From: Methylomonas sp. 11b
GTDB lineage: Bacteria; Pseudomonadota; Gammaproteobacteria; Methylococcales; Methylomonadaceae
Assembly (NCBI RefSeq): GCF_000515215.1
Contig: NZ_KI911557.1
Span: 3,653,741 to 3,717,740 of the forward strand
Direction of reading: 5' to 3'
Length of the DNA: 64,000 bases
Part shown: one piece after another, positions 1 through 7,293 of the stretch
Numbering within the stretch: the stretch's first letter is position 1
Layout of the letters: each line of letters begins with the position of its first letter
Program-made: the position numbers and the translations under genes
The notes under the pieces: generated by a model
Database searches by the model: none
The model's input: the letters and a program-made list of their open reading frames with translations, nothing else
What the model was told of the DNA's origin: nothing

Positions 1-428
1 CGTTGAATATCATCAACAATGAACTGAAGTACCATTGCACCGTACACAAGCAATACGGCGAGATACCGCAGATTTATTGTTTGCCTTCGCAATTGAATCA
101 GGTGTTTATGAATTTACTGATTAACGCCGCGCACGCTATCGAGACCAAAGGCGATATTCAGATTAGTACGGGTTGCGCGGACCGGGGTGTCTGGGTGGAA
201 ATCAGCGATAACGGCAAAGGTATTGACCCGGAGAACCTGCCGCGTTTGTTTGAGCCGTTCTTTACCACCAAGCCGGTCGGCAAGGGCACCGGCTTAGGGT
301 TGTCGGTGTCGCAAAATATCGTCCGTAAGCATGGCGGTAGAATCGAAGTGACCAGCCAGCTTGGGCAGGGTAGCCGGTTTCGAGTCTGGCTGCCGATTCG
401 GCCGCCGGAATTGGGGGCCGCCGAATAG
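1..428 (+). CDS. Sensor histidine kinase, C-terminal ATPase domain (5' partial)
   Basis: This is the last ~141 residues of a sensor histidine kinase whose start lies left of the window; the reading frame is open to the first base. The HATPase_c motifs are all visible, numbered from the first complete codon: N box around residues 33-46 (QVFMNLLINAAHAI), G1 box DNGKGI at 69-74, F box LFEPFFTTK at 82-90 and G2 box GKGTGLGLS at 93-101. The domain binds ATP and phosphorylates a histidine in the missing DHp domain. The protein ends soon after this domain, so no receiver is fused to it. The receiver-domain protein 93 bp downstream is the obvious candidate partner, which is an inference from adjacency. 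Confidence 0.93.
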   Translation, partial: LNIINNELKYHCTVHKQYGEIPQIYCLPSQLNQVFMNLLINAAHAIETKGDIQISTGCADRGVWVEISDNGKGIDPENLPRLFEPFFTTKPVGKGTGLGLSVSQNIVRKHGGRIEVTSQLGQGSRFRVWLPIRPPELGAAE

Positions 429-488
429 TCTGGCTGTCTGGCGGTTTTTTAAAACCGAACTTGCAGAAGGGGCGTTACCTGCCAGACT
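427..488. other. Intergenic inverted repeat between kinase and regulator
   Basis: Arms AGTCTGGC (427-434) and GCCAGACT (481-488) are perfect reverse complements across a 46-nt loop. The loop contains a second short palindrome, CGGTTTT-TT-AAAACCG. The structure begins at the kinase stop codon. There is no clear T-run after it, so it may be an mRNA-stabilising or attenuating hairpin rather than a full terminator. Confidence 0.35.
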
Positions 489-521
489 ATCTCATTAATA
501 GATTACTGATATTGCAAAACC

Positions 522-1061
522 ATGAACCAGGCAGACATTAAAATACTGATCGTCGACGACGAGCCGAACGTGTTGAAAGCGCTGACGCGTTTGCTGAAAC
601 AATACGAGCCTATTACCGCAATCAGCGGCGAGGAAGCGCTGTTGTTAGCCGAAGAACATAGCTTTGATTTGGTGATTTCCGATTACCGGATGCCGGGAAT
701 TAACGGTATCGACTTTTTGATTTTGTTCAAGCGCATGCAGCCCGATGCAGTGCGCATTGTGTTGACCGGCTTTGCCGATCTGGAAGGCGCGCAGCACGCC
801 ATCAATGAGGCGGAAGTGTTTCGCTTTATCAACAAGCCATGGAGTAATCTGGAAATCGTCAACGTCGTTGAGAATGGTCTGGCGCACAAGCGGATGTTGT
901 TGGAAAACCGCGCCTTGGCCGATCAGGTGCGGGCGCAGCAGATACTCCTGAATGAAAAAGAAGCGATTATTAAAGCGTTGGAAGCCGAGGAGCCGGGTAT
1001 CACTCAAGTCAATTGGGCGCAAGATGGTTCCATTATTCTCGACGACGAGGATTTGCAATAG
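522..1061 (+). CDS. Response regulator, receiver domain with short C-terminal extension
   Basis: 179-aa CheY-like receiver protein. The acidic pair D12/D13, phospho-acceptor D54 (in VISDYRMPG), T82 and K105 (in INKPW) are all in place, so it should be phosphorylatable. This receiver type, with YRMPG and a RFINKPW segment, is common in regulators that carry HD-GYP output domains. Here, after residue ~120, there is only a short helical stretch and an acidic tail, with no DNA-binding or enzymatic domain. It probably acts by protein-protein contact or as a phosphate sink for the kinase ending at 428. The exact output is unknown. Confidence 0.88.
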   Translation: MNQADIKILIVDDEPNVLKALTRLLKQYEPITAISGEEALLLAEEHSFDLVISDYRMPGINGIDFLILFKRMQPDAVRIVLTGFADLEGAQHAINEAEVFRFINKPWSNLEIVNVVENGLAHKRMLLENRALADQVRAQQILLNEKEAIIKALEAEEPGITQVNWAQDGSIILDDEDLQ

Positions 1062-1099
1062 TCAGAGGTCTTCCAACGGTTCCTCCTTCGCGTTAACTG

Positions 1100-1126
1100 A
1101 AGATTCTGTCTAATCAGAAGAATCTT
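1100..1126. terminator. Hairpin between convergent genes
   Basis: AAGATTCT (1100-1107) pairs perfectly with AGAATCTT (1119-1126), followed by a short T-rich stretch on the plus strand. It lies between the convergent regulator gene and the ATPase gene, where a bidirectional terminator is expected. The stem is AT-rich and the U-tract is short. Confidence 0.45.
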
Positions 1127-1154
1127 TATAACCGGTAGCCGTTTTAGAGCTGAG

Positions 1155-1931
1155 TTACAGCTGTTCGGTACGCTCGTCATTACTAAAGGCATTGAAAAAT
1201 TGCTTCGCGGTTCGACCGTTTTTGGCGGCATTCTGATGGGCAAAGTCCAACGCGGCCTTGTGCAAAGCCTCACGGTTGCCGGGATAATCGACGAAATAAC
1301 TGTCGACAATGTCCAAGTAAGTCTGGGTGTGTTGCGGGTAAAACGCCAGCCGCAAACCGAAGCGGTCGGACAGCGAGATTTTTTCCTCTATGGTGTCGGA
1401 ATAATGCACCTCGTTGTCAACCAGCAGGGTATCCAGATTGTCGCGCATATGTTCCGGCAGCAGATGGCGGCGATTGGACGTGGCATAAAACAACACATTC
1501 TCAGGCGGCAGTTCGATAGAGCCTTCCAATACACTTTTCAGCGGCTTGTAGAGCGCGTCGCCATTCTCAAACGATAAATCGTCGCAATAAATAATAAAAC
1601 GCTGATTGTGTTCGCGGATGTCGTCGACGATTTCCGGCAGATACAGCAAGTCTTGCTTATCGACTTCGATGACGCGTAAACCTTCGTGCAAATATTCGTT
1701 CAACAAGGCTTTCACCAGCGAGGACTTGCCAGTGCCGCGCGCACCCCACAACAAGGCATTATTCGCCGGCAGTCCGGCCAGAAAGCGAAGGGTGTTGTCT
1801 ATCATTTGCTGCTTTTGCGGCTCTATGCCCAGCAGTTGGTCCAGCCGGATCGGATCGATTTGCCGAACGGGACGCAGAAACGCCTGGCGCTGGCGCCAAA
1901 TTGCCGCATAGGTGTGGTTCCAATCTATCAT
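1155..1931 (-). CDS. DUF815-family AAA-type ATPase
   Basis: 258-aa P-loop ATPase of the DUF815 family. Walker A GARGTGKSS is at residues 63-71 and a Walker B-like FIIYCDDLS at about 112-120. An arginine-rich TSNRRHLLPEHM segment follows, as is typical of this group, and a SDRFGLRL motif lies near residue 190. The family is widespread in proteobacteria and its cellular role is not established. It stands alone here, convergent with the response regulator and divergent from oxyR, so context does not reveal a partner. Confidence 0.88.
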   Translation of the reverse strand: MIDWNHTYAAIWRQRQAFLRPVRQIDPIRLDQLLGIEPQKQQMIDNTLRFLAGLPANNALLWGARGTGKSSLVKALLNEYLHEGLRVIEVDKQDLLYLPEIVDDIREHNQRFIIYCDDLSFENGDALYKPLKSVLEGSIELPPENVLFYATSNRRHLLPEHMRDNLDTLLVDNEVHYSDTIEEKISLSDRFGLRLAFYPQHTQTYLDIVDSYFVDYPGNREALHKAALDFAHQNAAKNGRTAKQFFNAFSNDERTEQL

Positions 1932-2066
1932 CTGTGATCCTTGGCTGGGGCCGGTCGAAGTGCCGGTTTGTGTAAAGAAATGAATATTGTATAAATTTTA
2001 GACAATTTAACGCCACTCTAAGCACAGCAACAACTTAGCGCGGCTTTTAACGGGTTGCCAACAGAG

Positions 2067-2109
2067 TTATCCACAGATTTTGTGGGAAAGTTATAGCTAT
2101 TGTGGAAAT
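2067..2109. promoter_or_regulatory. DnaA-box-like cluster in the DUF815/oxyR intergenic region
   Basis: A perfect DnaA box TTATCCACA lies at 2067-2075. Two weaker inverted boxes, TGTGGGAAA (2081-2089) and TGTGGAAAT (2101-2109), each differ from TGTGGATAA at two positions. The 348-bp intergenic region (1932-2279) otherwise holds only divergent promoter sequence. The cluster could bind DnaA for regulation or titration. One good box can occur by chance. Confidence 0.3.
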
Positions 2110-2225
2110 GTGGCTACCCACTGTAGCCAGTATATGCCGCTTGTGCCGGTAACCAAGGACTGCTTAGACTTTATTTTAAGTCGCGGCTTTGGCTGCCGAG
2201 GCTCGTTTCTGCGCGATGATCGACT

Positions 2226-2266
2226 TATAATCGATTGTTATCATTTAAACGATAGCTATTGGCTAT
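2226..2266 (+). promoter_or_regulatory. oxyR promoter with overlapping OxyR-type binding site
   Basis: A consensus -10 hexamer TATAAT sits at 2226-2231; no good -35 is visible. Overlapping it is ATCG-N7-TCAT-N7-ATAG-N7-CTAT (2230-2266), with quartets at 2230, 2241, 2252 and 2263. This matches the published E. coli OxyR pattern ATAG-N7-CTAT-N7-ATAG-N7-CTAT at 13 of 16 positions, with the last two quartets perfect. The position over and just downstream of the -10 suggests autorepression, as known for E. coli oxyR. Confidence 0.55.
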
Positions 2267-2279
2267 TTACGGGGTGGCT

Positions 2280-3161
2280 ATGAATCTGCGGGATTTACAT
2301 TATTTAATCGCCGTTGCCGACTTGCGCAGCTTTGTACAGGCGGCAGACCGTTGCTGCATCAGCCAGCCGACCTTGAGTACCCAGATAAAAAAGTTGGAAG
2401 ACGAATTGGGTATCCAGATTTTCGAGCGCACCAATAAAAAAGTGCTGCCTACCGAGCTGGGCGAGCAGATCGTGGCGTCGGCAAGGCGCATCTTGAAGGA
2501 GCAAGACAATATCAAGGAACTGGCCGCTACAGCCCAGGACCCGCTGGCTGGTAACCTGCGTTTCGGCGCCTTTCCCACTCTGGCTACCTATTTATTTCCG
2601 CCATTGGTCCCCCTAATCAAGAGAGATTTACCGCGCATCCGGCTGATTCTGGTCGAGGAAAAAACCGAGCAATTGTTACAGCAACTCCGCAGCGGACAGA
2701 TGGATTGCGCCTTGCTAGCCTTGCCGATTTATGAGGATTTTCTGGAAAGCCAGGCCTTGTTCGACGATGAGTTTTTACTGGCGGTGGCGGAAGGTCATCC
2801 GTTGGCGGCCAAGCTGCAAGTCGAGCAAGATGATCTGAACGGCGAGCATTTACTGCTGCTTGAGGAAGGTCATTGCCTACGTGGGCATGCCCTGCAAATC
2901 TGCCAAACCATCGGTGCCGACGAAGAACAGGATCTTCGCGCCACCAGTCTGGAAACCTTGCGGCAAATGGTCCACGCCGGCACAGGCATCACCTTCATGC
3001 CACGTATCGCGGTGCGCGACGAACCAGGGGTACGTTATCTGCCGTTCGCTGCGCCGGCGCCGAGCCGGACCATAGGTATGGTTTGGCGCAAGACCAGCGC
3101 CAGAGGGGATTTAATTCGGCGCTTGAGCGGATTGGTGCGGGATGCGGCTAAGGACATTTAG
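2280..3161 (+). CDS. oxyR: LysR-type peroxide sensor OxyR
   Basis: 293-aa LysR-family regulator with an N-terminal winged helix-turn-helix (residues ~1-60) and a C-terminal sensor domain. The redox cysteines fall at C199 and C208 (GHCLRGHALQIC), the same numbering as E. coli OxyR, followed by the family signature RATSLETLRQMV. Peroxide forms the C199-C208 disulfide and turns on catalase, peroxidase and iron-storage genes. The ATG at 2280 is preferred over an in-frame start at 2259 because it follows a GGGGTGG ribosome site and aligns with family N-termini. A candidate OxyR site ends 13 bp upstream. No catalase or ahpC gene is adjacent. Confidence 0.94.
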   Translation: MNLRDLHYLIAVADLRSFVQAADRCCISQPTLSTQIKKLEDELGIQIFERTNKKVLPTELGEQIVASARRILKEQDNIKELAATAQDPLAGNLRFGAFPTLATYLFPPLVPLIKRDLPRIRLILVEEKTEQLLQQLRSGQMDCALLALPIYEDFLESQALFDDEFLLAVAEGHPLAAKLQVEQDDLNGEHLLLLEEGHCLRGHALQICQTIGADEEQDLRATSLETLRQMVHAGTGITFMPRIAVRDEPGVRYLPFAAPAPSRTIGMVWRKTSARGDLIRRLSGLVRDAAKDI

Positions 3162-3595
3162 GTAGCACCGCTGGCGTGGCGACTATTTTATTGGCAGTTA
3201 GTGAACTGACGGCCAAATGACATTTTCCACGAAAACCTTTGATGTTCTTTTGCTCTGTATGGCAGCCTGTCGGCTGCGGGTATTCGTTAGAAGTAAATTT
3301 GTATTTAGCCGAAAAAAAGGCGGCCCTTGTCTCGTATGTCCGTTTAAAAACTAAGATAGGTACTTACTGCGGCATACTGGAGTAATCGCCGACGTGAAAT
3401 TACAAATCGTCTAATATTTGAAAAGTCCTTAACCCTTATTGCGCCTGATAATAGCCTGATGCTTGGAATATTCGAAGGCGGAGATGAGAGGCGCGACAAA
3501 AATTGCGACTATTGCCACCAATGCCTTGAGCCTTATGGCCAAGCAAGCACGTTGCCCGATCTCAATGCCGAGCTTTTACCTTGGGAGTACCGATC
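3162..3595. other. Intergenic region after oxyR
   Basis: No convincing gene in 434 bp. A small hairpin (TTGG-CAGTT-AGTG-AACTG-...-CCAA, about 3191-3216) lies shortly after oxyR and may end its transcript, though it lacks a strong T-run. The remainder is probably leader and promoter sequence for the exported protein that starts at 3596; no clear promoter hexamers stand out. Confidence 0.35.
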
Positions 3596-4264
3596 ATGAA
3601 CAAGAAACAGTTATTACCTGTTGCTATTGCCCTGTTGACTTCACAGCCGATTCTCGCCAGCGTGTCCAGTTCGTTCGATGTCGACAGCGAGAACTGGCAA
3701 ATCGTCAGTTTTGCCGATTTCAGCCAGAACAATTATTCGATCATTGGTCAATACCAACCCAATTACGTGTCAGGTGGTGGCAATCCCGGCAATTATCTCG
3801 CCGCCAGTGATCCGGACGGGGGCGATTTTACCTTCTCCGCCCCCGCTGCTTTCCTGGGGCCGCAGACCGGTGCTACCGGATTGTCCTACGATTTGACGTA
3901 TCGCGATGGCGATGTCAACTGGCAAACCACCGACGTCATGTTGGTCGGCAACGGCCAACGCTTGCTATGGAAACGCAATCCGAACATCGTCCCAAACAGT
4001 GGATGGACTCATGTCAGCCTGAGCCTGGCACCGTCCTCCGAATGGCGACTGGGCACCACAGACGGAGCGTTCGCCAGCCAAAGTGATTTTCATAATGTGT
4101 TGTCCGACTTGAGTGGGCTTTATATTCACGGCGAATTTACCAGCGGTATCATGGAAACTGCCGGCCTGGACAATGTGGTTTTGCAAACGGTGCCGCTACC
4201 GGGGGCGTTTTGGTTATTTGGCGTGGGGTTTGCGGGGGGGTGGTCGCGTATTCGTCGAGCGTAA
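3596..4264 (+). CDS. Exported protein with PEP-CTERM-like sorting tail
   Basis: 222-aa secreted protein. A signal peptide spans residues 1 to ~23 (basic MNKKQ start, hydrophobic core, cleavage near ILA-SV). The C-terminal ~24 residues form a VPLPGAFWLFG motif, a hydrophobic stretch and a basic RIRRA end. This is the VPLPxA variant of the PEP-CTERM signal, processed in other bacteria by exosortase and linked to exopolysaccharide. The middle looks like a beta-sandwich (laminin-G/concanavalin-like), but no family is certain. ATG 3596 follows a GGGAGT ribosome site. No exosortase gene is in the window. Confidence 0.72.
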   Translation: MNKKQLLPVAIALLTSQPILASVSSSFDVDSENWQIVSFADFSQNNYSIIGQYQPNYVSGGGNPGNYLAASDPDGGDFTFSAPAAFLGPQTGATGLSYDLTYRDGDVNWQTTDVMLVGNGQRLLWKRNPNIVPNSGWTHVSLSLAPSSEWRLGTTDGAFASQSDFHNVLSDLSGLYIHGEFTSGIMETAGLDNVVLQTVPLPGAFWLFGVGFAGGWSRIRRA

Positions 4265-4288
4265 CGCGCTGACTCGTTATGTCGTTGT

Positions 4289-4550
4289 GTCGCTGGCGCG
4301 ACGGCTGGTTTTGGAGTCGGGTCTCGGCCCGACAGCCGAGTAACTTTTCTTTGTTTGGCCAAAGAAAAGTCACCAAAAGAAACGCCACCCGGATGCCGCT
4401 TTGGTCCTGCGCTCCGAAGCTTTTGGCGGGGGTTGGCGAAAGGGGCTTCCTGCCCCTTCGCCAACGTGCGGCATCCATGCCGCACCCCTTCGGGCTATTC
4501 CCACCAAAAGCTCCGGTGCTCGGCGCGGCATGCGGGAGAAAACCGTCCCG
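4289..4550 (+). repeat. Dispersed intergenic repeat, copy A
   Basis: Begins with the hairpin GTCGC-TGGC-GCGAC (4289-4302) and continues through CTTTTCTTTG, CACCAAAAGAAA, CACCCGGATGCCGCTT, GGGGCTTCCTGCCCCTTCG and GGTGCTCGGCGCGGCAT to about 4550. The same blocks occur in the same order, reverse-complemented, at 59425-59821; the terminal block recurs at 7251-7293. The region contains internal palindromes and no credible gene. It accounts for most of the gap between the exported protein and the next gene. Confidence 0.8.
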
Positions 4551-4698
4551 TGATTTGGACGTTGTTTAGCACTGGAAAGTCTAGGGTGCAATATAGCCAA
4601 CGCATTACACCAACCCGACGGCCAATATTTGGCGCAATACGGCGAACACCAATTACAGCCTATAATTGCAGCTCATCGGATTACTTAAGAGGGTTTAT

Positions 4699-5160
4699 AT
4701 GGCTAAAGACGTAGATTTGGAGTTCTTGCGACAGGAGTACTTTCATTTGCAAAGTACCGTTGAATCCTTTGATGAAAAAGCGCTTACCATTAAAGCGTGG
4801 AGCGTAACATTAAGCATGGTTGGGATCGGAGCGGCCTTCACCGCTAAGTTGCCATTACTCCTTTTACTTTCTGCGGGAGCGTCATTGCTTTTTTGGATTG
4901 TGGAGGGTTCGTGGAAAACATTTCAGCAAGCAAATTATTTCAGACTTCGGAAGATTGAAAACTATATGCAGGGAAAAGCAACAATAGAAGAAGATTTCAG
5001 TGTTCCCTACATAACTCACGCTTGGTCGTTGGGTTGGAGGGAAGTTCGCCTCAGTAAGGTAATGTCTTGGCCTCACGTCTTTCTGCCACATGCAATAGTC
5101 GTTATGACAGGCATTACGTTGTGGATAATAAATTCTTTTGTGCGGATTGTTCCATTGTGA
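4699..5160 (+). CDS. Small multi-pass membrane protein of unknown function
   Basis: 153-aa protein. A soluble helical N-terminus (residues ~1-35, ending in the motif TIKAWSVT) is followed by two closely spaced membrane helices (~36-50 and ~53-70), a ~60-residue polar loop, and a further membrane helix near the C-terminus (~130-148). ATG 4699 is chosen because AAGAGGG lies 5 nt upstream. The family is not recognised with confidence; the layout resembles small membrane partners found in some phage-defence loci, but no sequence motif proves that. AT content is higher than in the flanking housekeeping genes. Before the IS insertion it lay about 88 bp upstream of the HEPN-like gene, so the two may form one unit. 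Confidence 0.68.
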   Translation: MAKDVDLEFLRQEYFHLQSTVESFDEKALTIKAWSVTLSMVGIGAAFTAKLPLLLLLSAGASLLFWIVEGSWKTFQQANYFRLRKIENYMQGKATIEEDFSVPYITHAWSLGWREVRLSKVMSWPHVFLPHAIVVMTGITLWIINSFVRIVPL

Positions 5161-5164
5161 ACCA

Positions 5165-5172
5165 ACGCCAAA
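5165..5172. repeat. 8-bp target-site duplication (left copy) of the IS256 element
   Basis: ACGCCAAA at 5165-5172 is repeated exactly at 6509-6516, immediately outside the two ends of the insertion sequence. An 8-9 bp duplication is the usual product of IS256-family transposition. The perfect match indicates a recent simple insertion without later rearrangement. Confidence 0.9.
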
Positions 5173-5200
5173 GGGAGTGTCCCAAATTTTGTGTAAACGG
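5173..5200 (+). repeat. IS256 left terminal inverted repeat
   Basis: 28-bp end starting GGGAGTGTCCC and finishing TTTTGTGTAAACGG. It matches the right end at 6481-6508 in reverse complement, with six or so mismatches confined mostly to the outer half. Confidence 0.88.
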
Positions 5201-5209
5201 TAGTTTGGT

Positions 5210-6439
5210 TTAATGGCTAGGGAAGCGATCTTCGAACTGAATACTAAACCGATTCAAAGCGGCTTTCCAATCGTAGACGGGCATGGTCCAATTTTGGCTG
5301 ATATTGCGCAACGCCAAATAGAGCAGTTTGGACAAGGCGTCATCACTGGGGAAGACCGCGCGGTTTTTCATGATTTTTCTCAGACTTCGATTCACCGATT
5401 CGATGGTATTGGTGGTGTAGATCACCTTGCGAATCTCGGGCGGATAGTCAAAAAAAGGGATGATGTGCCCCCAGTTTCGTCGCCAGATGGGGGCGATCGT
5501 GGGATAGGTCTCCAGCCAGTTGGCCTCGAATTCGGTCAGCTTTTGCTCGGCTTCCCTCGCCGTTGCGGCTCGATAAATCTGCTTGAGGTCGTCGGCAACC
5601 GACTGGCGCCTTTTGTAGCTGACATAGTTGAGGCTATGACGGACCAAGTGGACAATACACAGTTGAACGGCCGCTTTGGGAAACACGGTTTCGATAGCCT
5701 CCGGAAATCCCTTCAGACCATCGACACAGGCGATAAAGATGTCGTTGACGCCACGGTTCTTGAGCTCGGTGACCACTTGCAACCAAAATTTGGCGCCTTC
5801 GCTTTGGGCAATCCACAGCCCCAGCACTTCTTTGTGGCCGTCCAGATTGACACCGATGGCCAGATAGACGGCCTTGACCCGCACGCTGCCACTATCGCGC
5901 ACTTTGGTATGCAGACAGTCGAGGTACACAATCGGGTAAATCGGATCCAGCGGGCGGCTTTGCCAGACGCCCACCTCTTCGAGTACCGCGTCGGTCACCG
6001 AGGAAATCAAGGTGGGGGATACCTCGGTGCCGTAAAGCTCGAATAAATGGGCTTGGATTTCCCGTACCGTCAGTCCTCGGGCATATAACGAAATGATCTT
6101 ATCGTCGAAACCGGTCCAGCGCCGTTGATGCTTAGGAATGATCTGCGGTTCGAATTCGCCATGACGGTCGCGGGGAATCTCGATAGGCAAGTCGCCGAAG
6201 TCACCTTTCAGCGTTTTCCGGCTTTTGCCGTTTCGGGCATTGCTGCTGGCGTTGGTCACCGCCTCATGCTTACCGTGGCCCAAGTGCGCGGTCATTTCCG
6301 CTTCCAGGGCCCGTTCGACTATCGCTTTGGTCAACTGCTTCAGCAGACCATTGGCACCGATCAGGTCCTCGGGTTTTTGATAGTGCGACATCAAGGCGTC
6401 GAGTAGGTCATCCGGTATGGCTTTTGATGATACGGTCAT
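5210..6439 (-). CDS. IS256-family transposase
   Basis: 409-aa Mutator/IS256-type DDE transposase, full length and without frameshift. The N-terminal part has the family region LIGANGLLKQLTKAIVERAL and GHGKHE. The catalytic core shows YLDCLHTKVRD (first Asp), CVDGLKGFPEAI (second Asp) and TNTIESVNRSLRK (the Glu). It cuts and joins the element ends in a copy-out mechanism. It lies wholly inside the inverted repeats, and a GGAGGAAACC sequence just upstream of the ATG serves as ribosome site. Intact ends and gene suggest it is still active. Confidence 0.95.
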   Translation of the reverse strand: MTVSSKAIPDDLLDALMSHYQKPEDLIGANGLLKQLTKAIVERALEAEMTAHLGHGKHEAVTNASSNARNGKSRKTLKGDFGDLPIEIPRDRHGEFEPQIIPKHQRRWTGFDDKIISLYARGLTVREIQAHLFELYGTEVSPTLISSVTDAVLEEVGVWQSRPLDPIYPIVYLDCLHTKVRDSGSVRVKAVYLAIGVNLDGHKEVLGLWIAQSEGAKFWLQVVTELKNRGVNDIFIACVDGLKGFPEAIETVFPKAAVQLCIVHLVRHSLNYVSYKRRQSVADDLKQIYRAATAREAEQKLTEFEANWLETYPTIAPIWRRNWGHIIPFFDYPPEIRKVIYTTNTIESVNRSLRKIMKNRAVFPSDDALSKLLYLALRNISQNWTMPVYDWKAALNRFSIQFEDRFPSH

Positions 6440-6480
6440 GGTTTCCTCCTTATCAGGATCGGTAGTTTCCTACCTCAGGG

Positions 6481-6508
6481 CCGTTTACACAAAAATTCTT
6501 ACACCCTC
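6481..6508 (-). repeat. IS256 right terminal inverted repeat
   Basis: 28-bp end reading CCGTTTACACAAAA inward and ending ACACCCTC at the outer boundary. The second copy of the target duplication follows at 6509-6516. Confidence 0.88.
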
Positions 6509-6591
6509 ACGCCAAATTCTAAGCGCCAGCAAATTTTTAAACGATACTGTTGTTACCGTCTCCTTCTTTTAGCTCACATAAACCATAGATT

Positions 6592-7248
6592 ATGCTCAGA
6601 GACACTTTTGCGCGCCGTTTTACTGAGTTGGAAGCAAGTTTTTCTTCCATCCCTTTCAAGTCTCATAGTAGGGGAATACCAGGTAGTTATGTGCCAGATG
6701 GGCAATGGCAAAAATGGGCAACAAGTACTCAAAGCCTAATTCGCGCGGCGTTTGGGGAACTATCCCCTCACTATCAAAACTTCGTCAATGCATACAAAGA
6801 ATGTGGTGGATCTGATAGCAGTGTAAGAACTTTGAATGCGCTGTTTCTAAGCGCAAAAGAGGACTTTGAGGGCGGTTATCTATTCGATGTTGAGTTAAGG
6901 GTTTCCGGTGAGGTATTCGGCGACTTCATAGCGCTTGCCCGCAAATCCCTCGCGGAAGGACACAAAGACGTTGCGGCCGTTCTTGCCTGTGCTGCACTCG
7001 AAGATGCTCTTAAGCGATTTGCCGATGTTAATGGACTAGCGGTTGGAGACAAGTCTATGCAAGAAGTTGTGAATGCATTGAAGTCGTCAGGTCTTGTCGC
7101 TGGCGCCCAGAAGACGCTACTGGACGCTATGCCGAGAATTCGAAACCTTGCTATGCATGCTGATTGGGACAAAATCGCTGAACCAGATGTGAGCAGTGTA
7201 TTGGGTTTCGTGGAGCAATTCCTGCTGTCCAAGTTCAGTCATGGCTAA
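6592..7248 (+). CDS. HEPN-like (DUF4145-type) protein
   Basis: 218-aa protein. The second half has the features of a HEPN fold: a helix with ALEDALK (residues ~135-141) and the motif RNLAMH at 184-189, which fits the HEPN RNase signature R-x4-6-H. HEPN proteins are often metal-independent RNases in toxin-antitoxin or abortive-infection systems, though many DUF4145-type members have no shown activity. The N-terminal ~95 residues match nothing I recognise. No good ribosome site precedes ATG 6592. Upstream lies the IS256 element and, before the insertion, the small membrane protein gene at about 88 bp. Downstream the partial repeat begins 2 bp after the stop. Confidence 0.62.
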   Translation: MLRDTFARRFTELEASFSSIPFKSHSRGIPGSYVPDGQWQKWATSTQSLIRAAFGELSPHYQNFVNAYKECGGSDSSVRTLNALFLSAKEDFEGGYLFDVELRVSGEVFGDFIALARKSLAEGHKDVAAVLACAALEDALKRFADVNGLAVGDKSMQEVVNALKSSGLVAGAQKTLLDAMPRIRNLAMHADWDKIAEPDVSSVLGFVEQFLLSKFSHG

Positions 7249-7250
7249 CA

Positions 7251-7293
7251 CGGTGGGTTTTTCCCGTATGCCGCGCCGAGCACCGGAGCTTTG
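7251..7293 (-). repeat. Dispersed repeat, partial copy B
   Basis: Carries the terminal block TTCCCGTATGCCGCGCC-GAGCACCGGAGCTTT shared with the end of copy A (reverse complement, ~4507-4545) and with copy C (59431-59466). Only the terminus is present. It points opposite to copy A, so the two termini face each other across the membrane-protein/IS256/HEPN segment. Confidence 0.7.

Larger units (their letters stand above)
5173..6508. mobile_element. IS256-family insertion sequence, complete
   Basis: 1336-bp element bounded by ~28-bp imperfect terminal inverted repeats (5173-5200 and 6481-6508; the inner 14 bp, TTTTGTGTAAACGG, are identical) and flanked by a perfect 8-bp duplication ACGCCAAA. It carries one intact transposase gene on the minus strand. 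The element sits between the small membrane protein gene and the HEPN-like gene without breaking either one. Confidence 0.95.

Noticed and set aside
2041..2280. Possible replication origin near the DnaA boxes
   Set aside because: Only one perfect box and no AT-rich unwinding element beside it; none of dnaA, dnaN, mnmG or rpmH is near.
5213..6046. Plus-strand open frame (277 codons) opposite the IS256 transposase
   Set aside because: Antisense to an intact transposase with DDE motifs; no ribosome site or known family.
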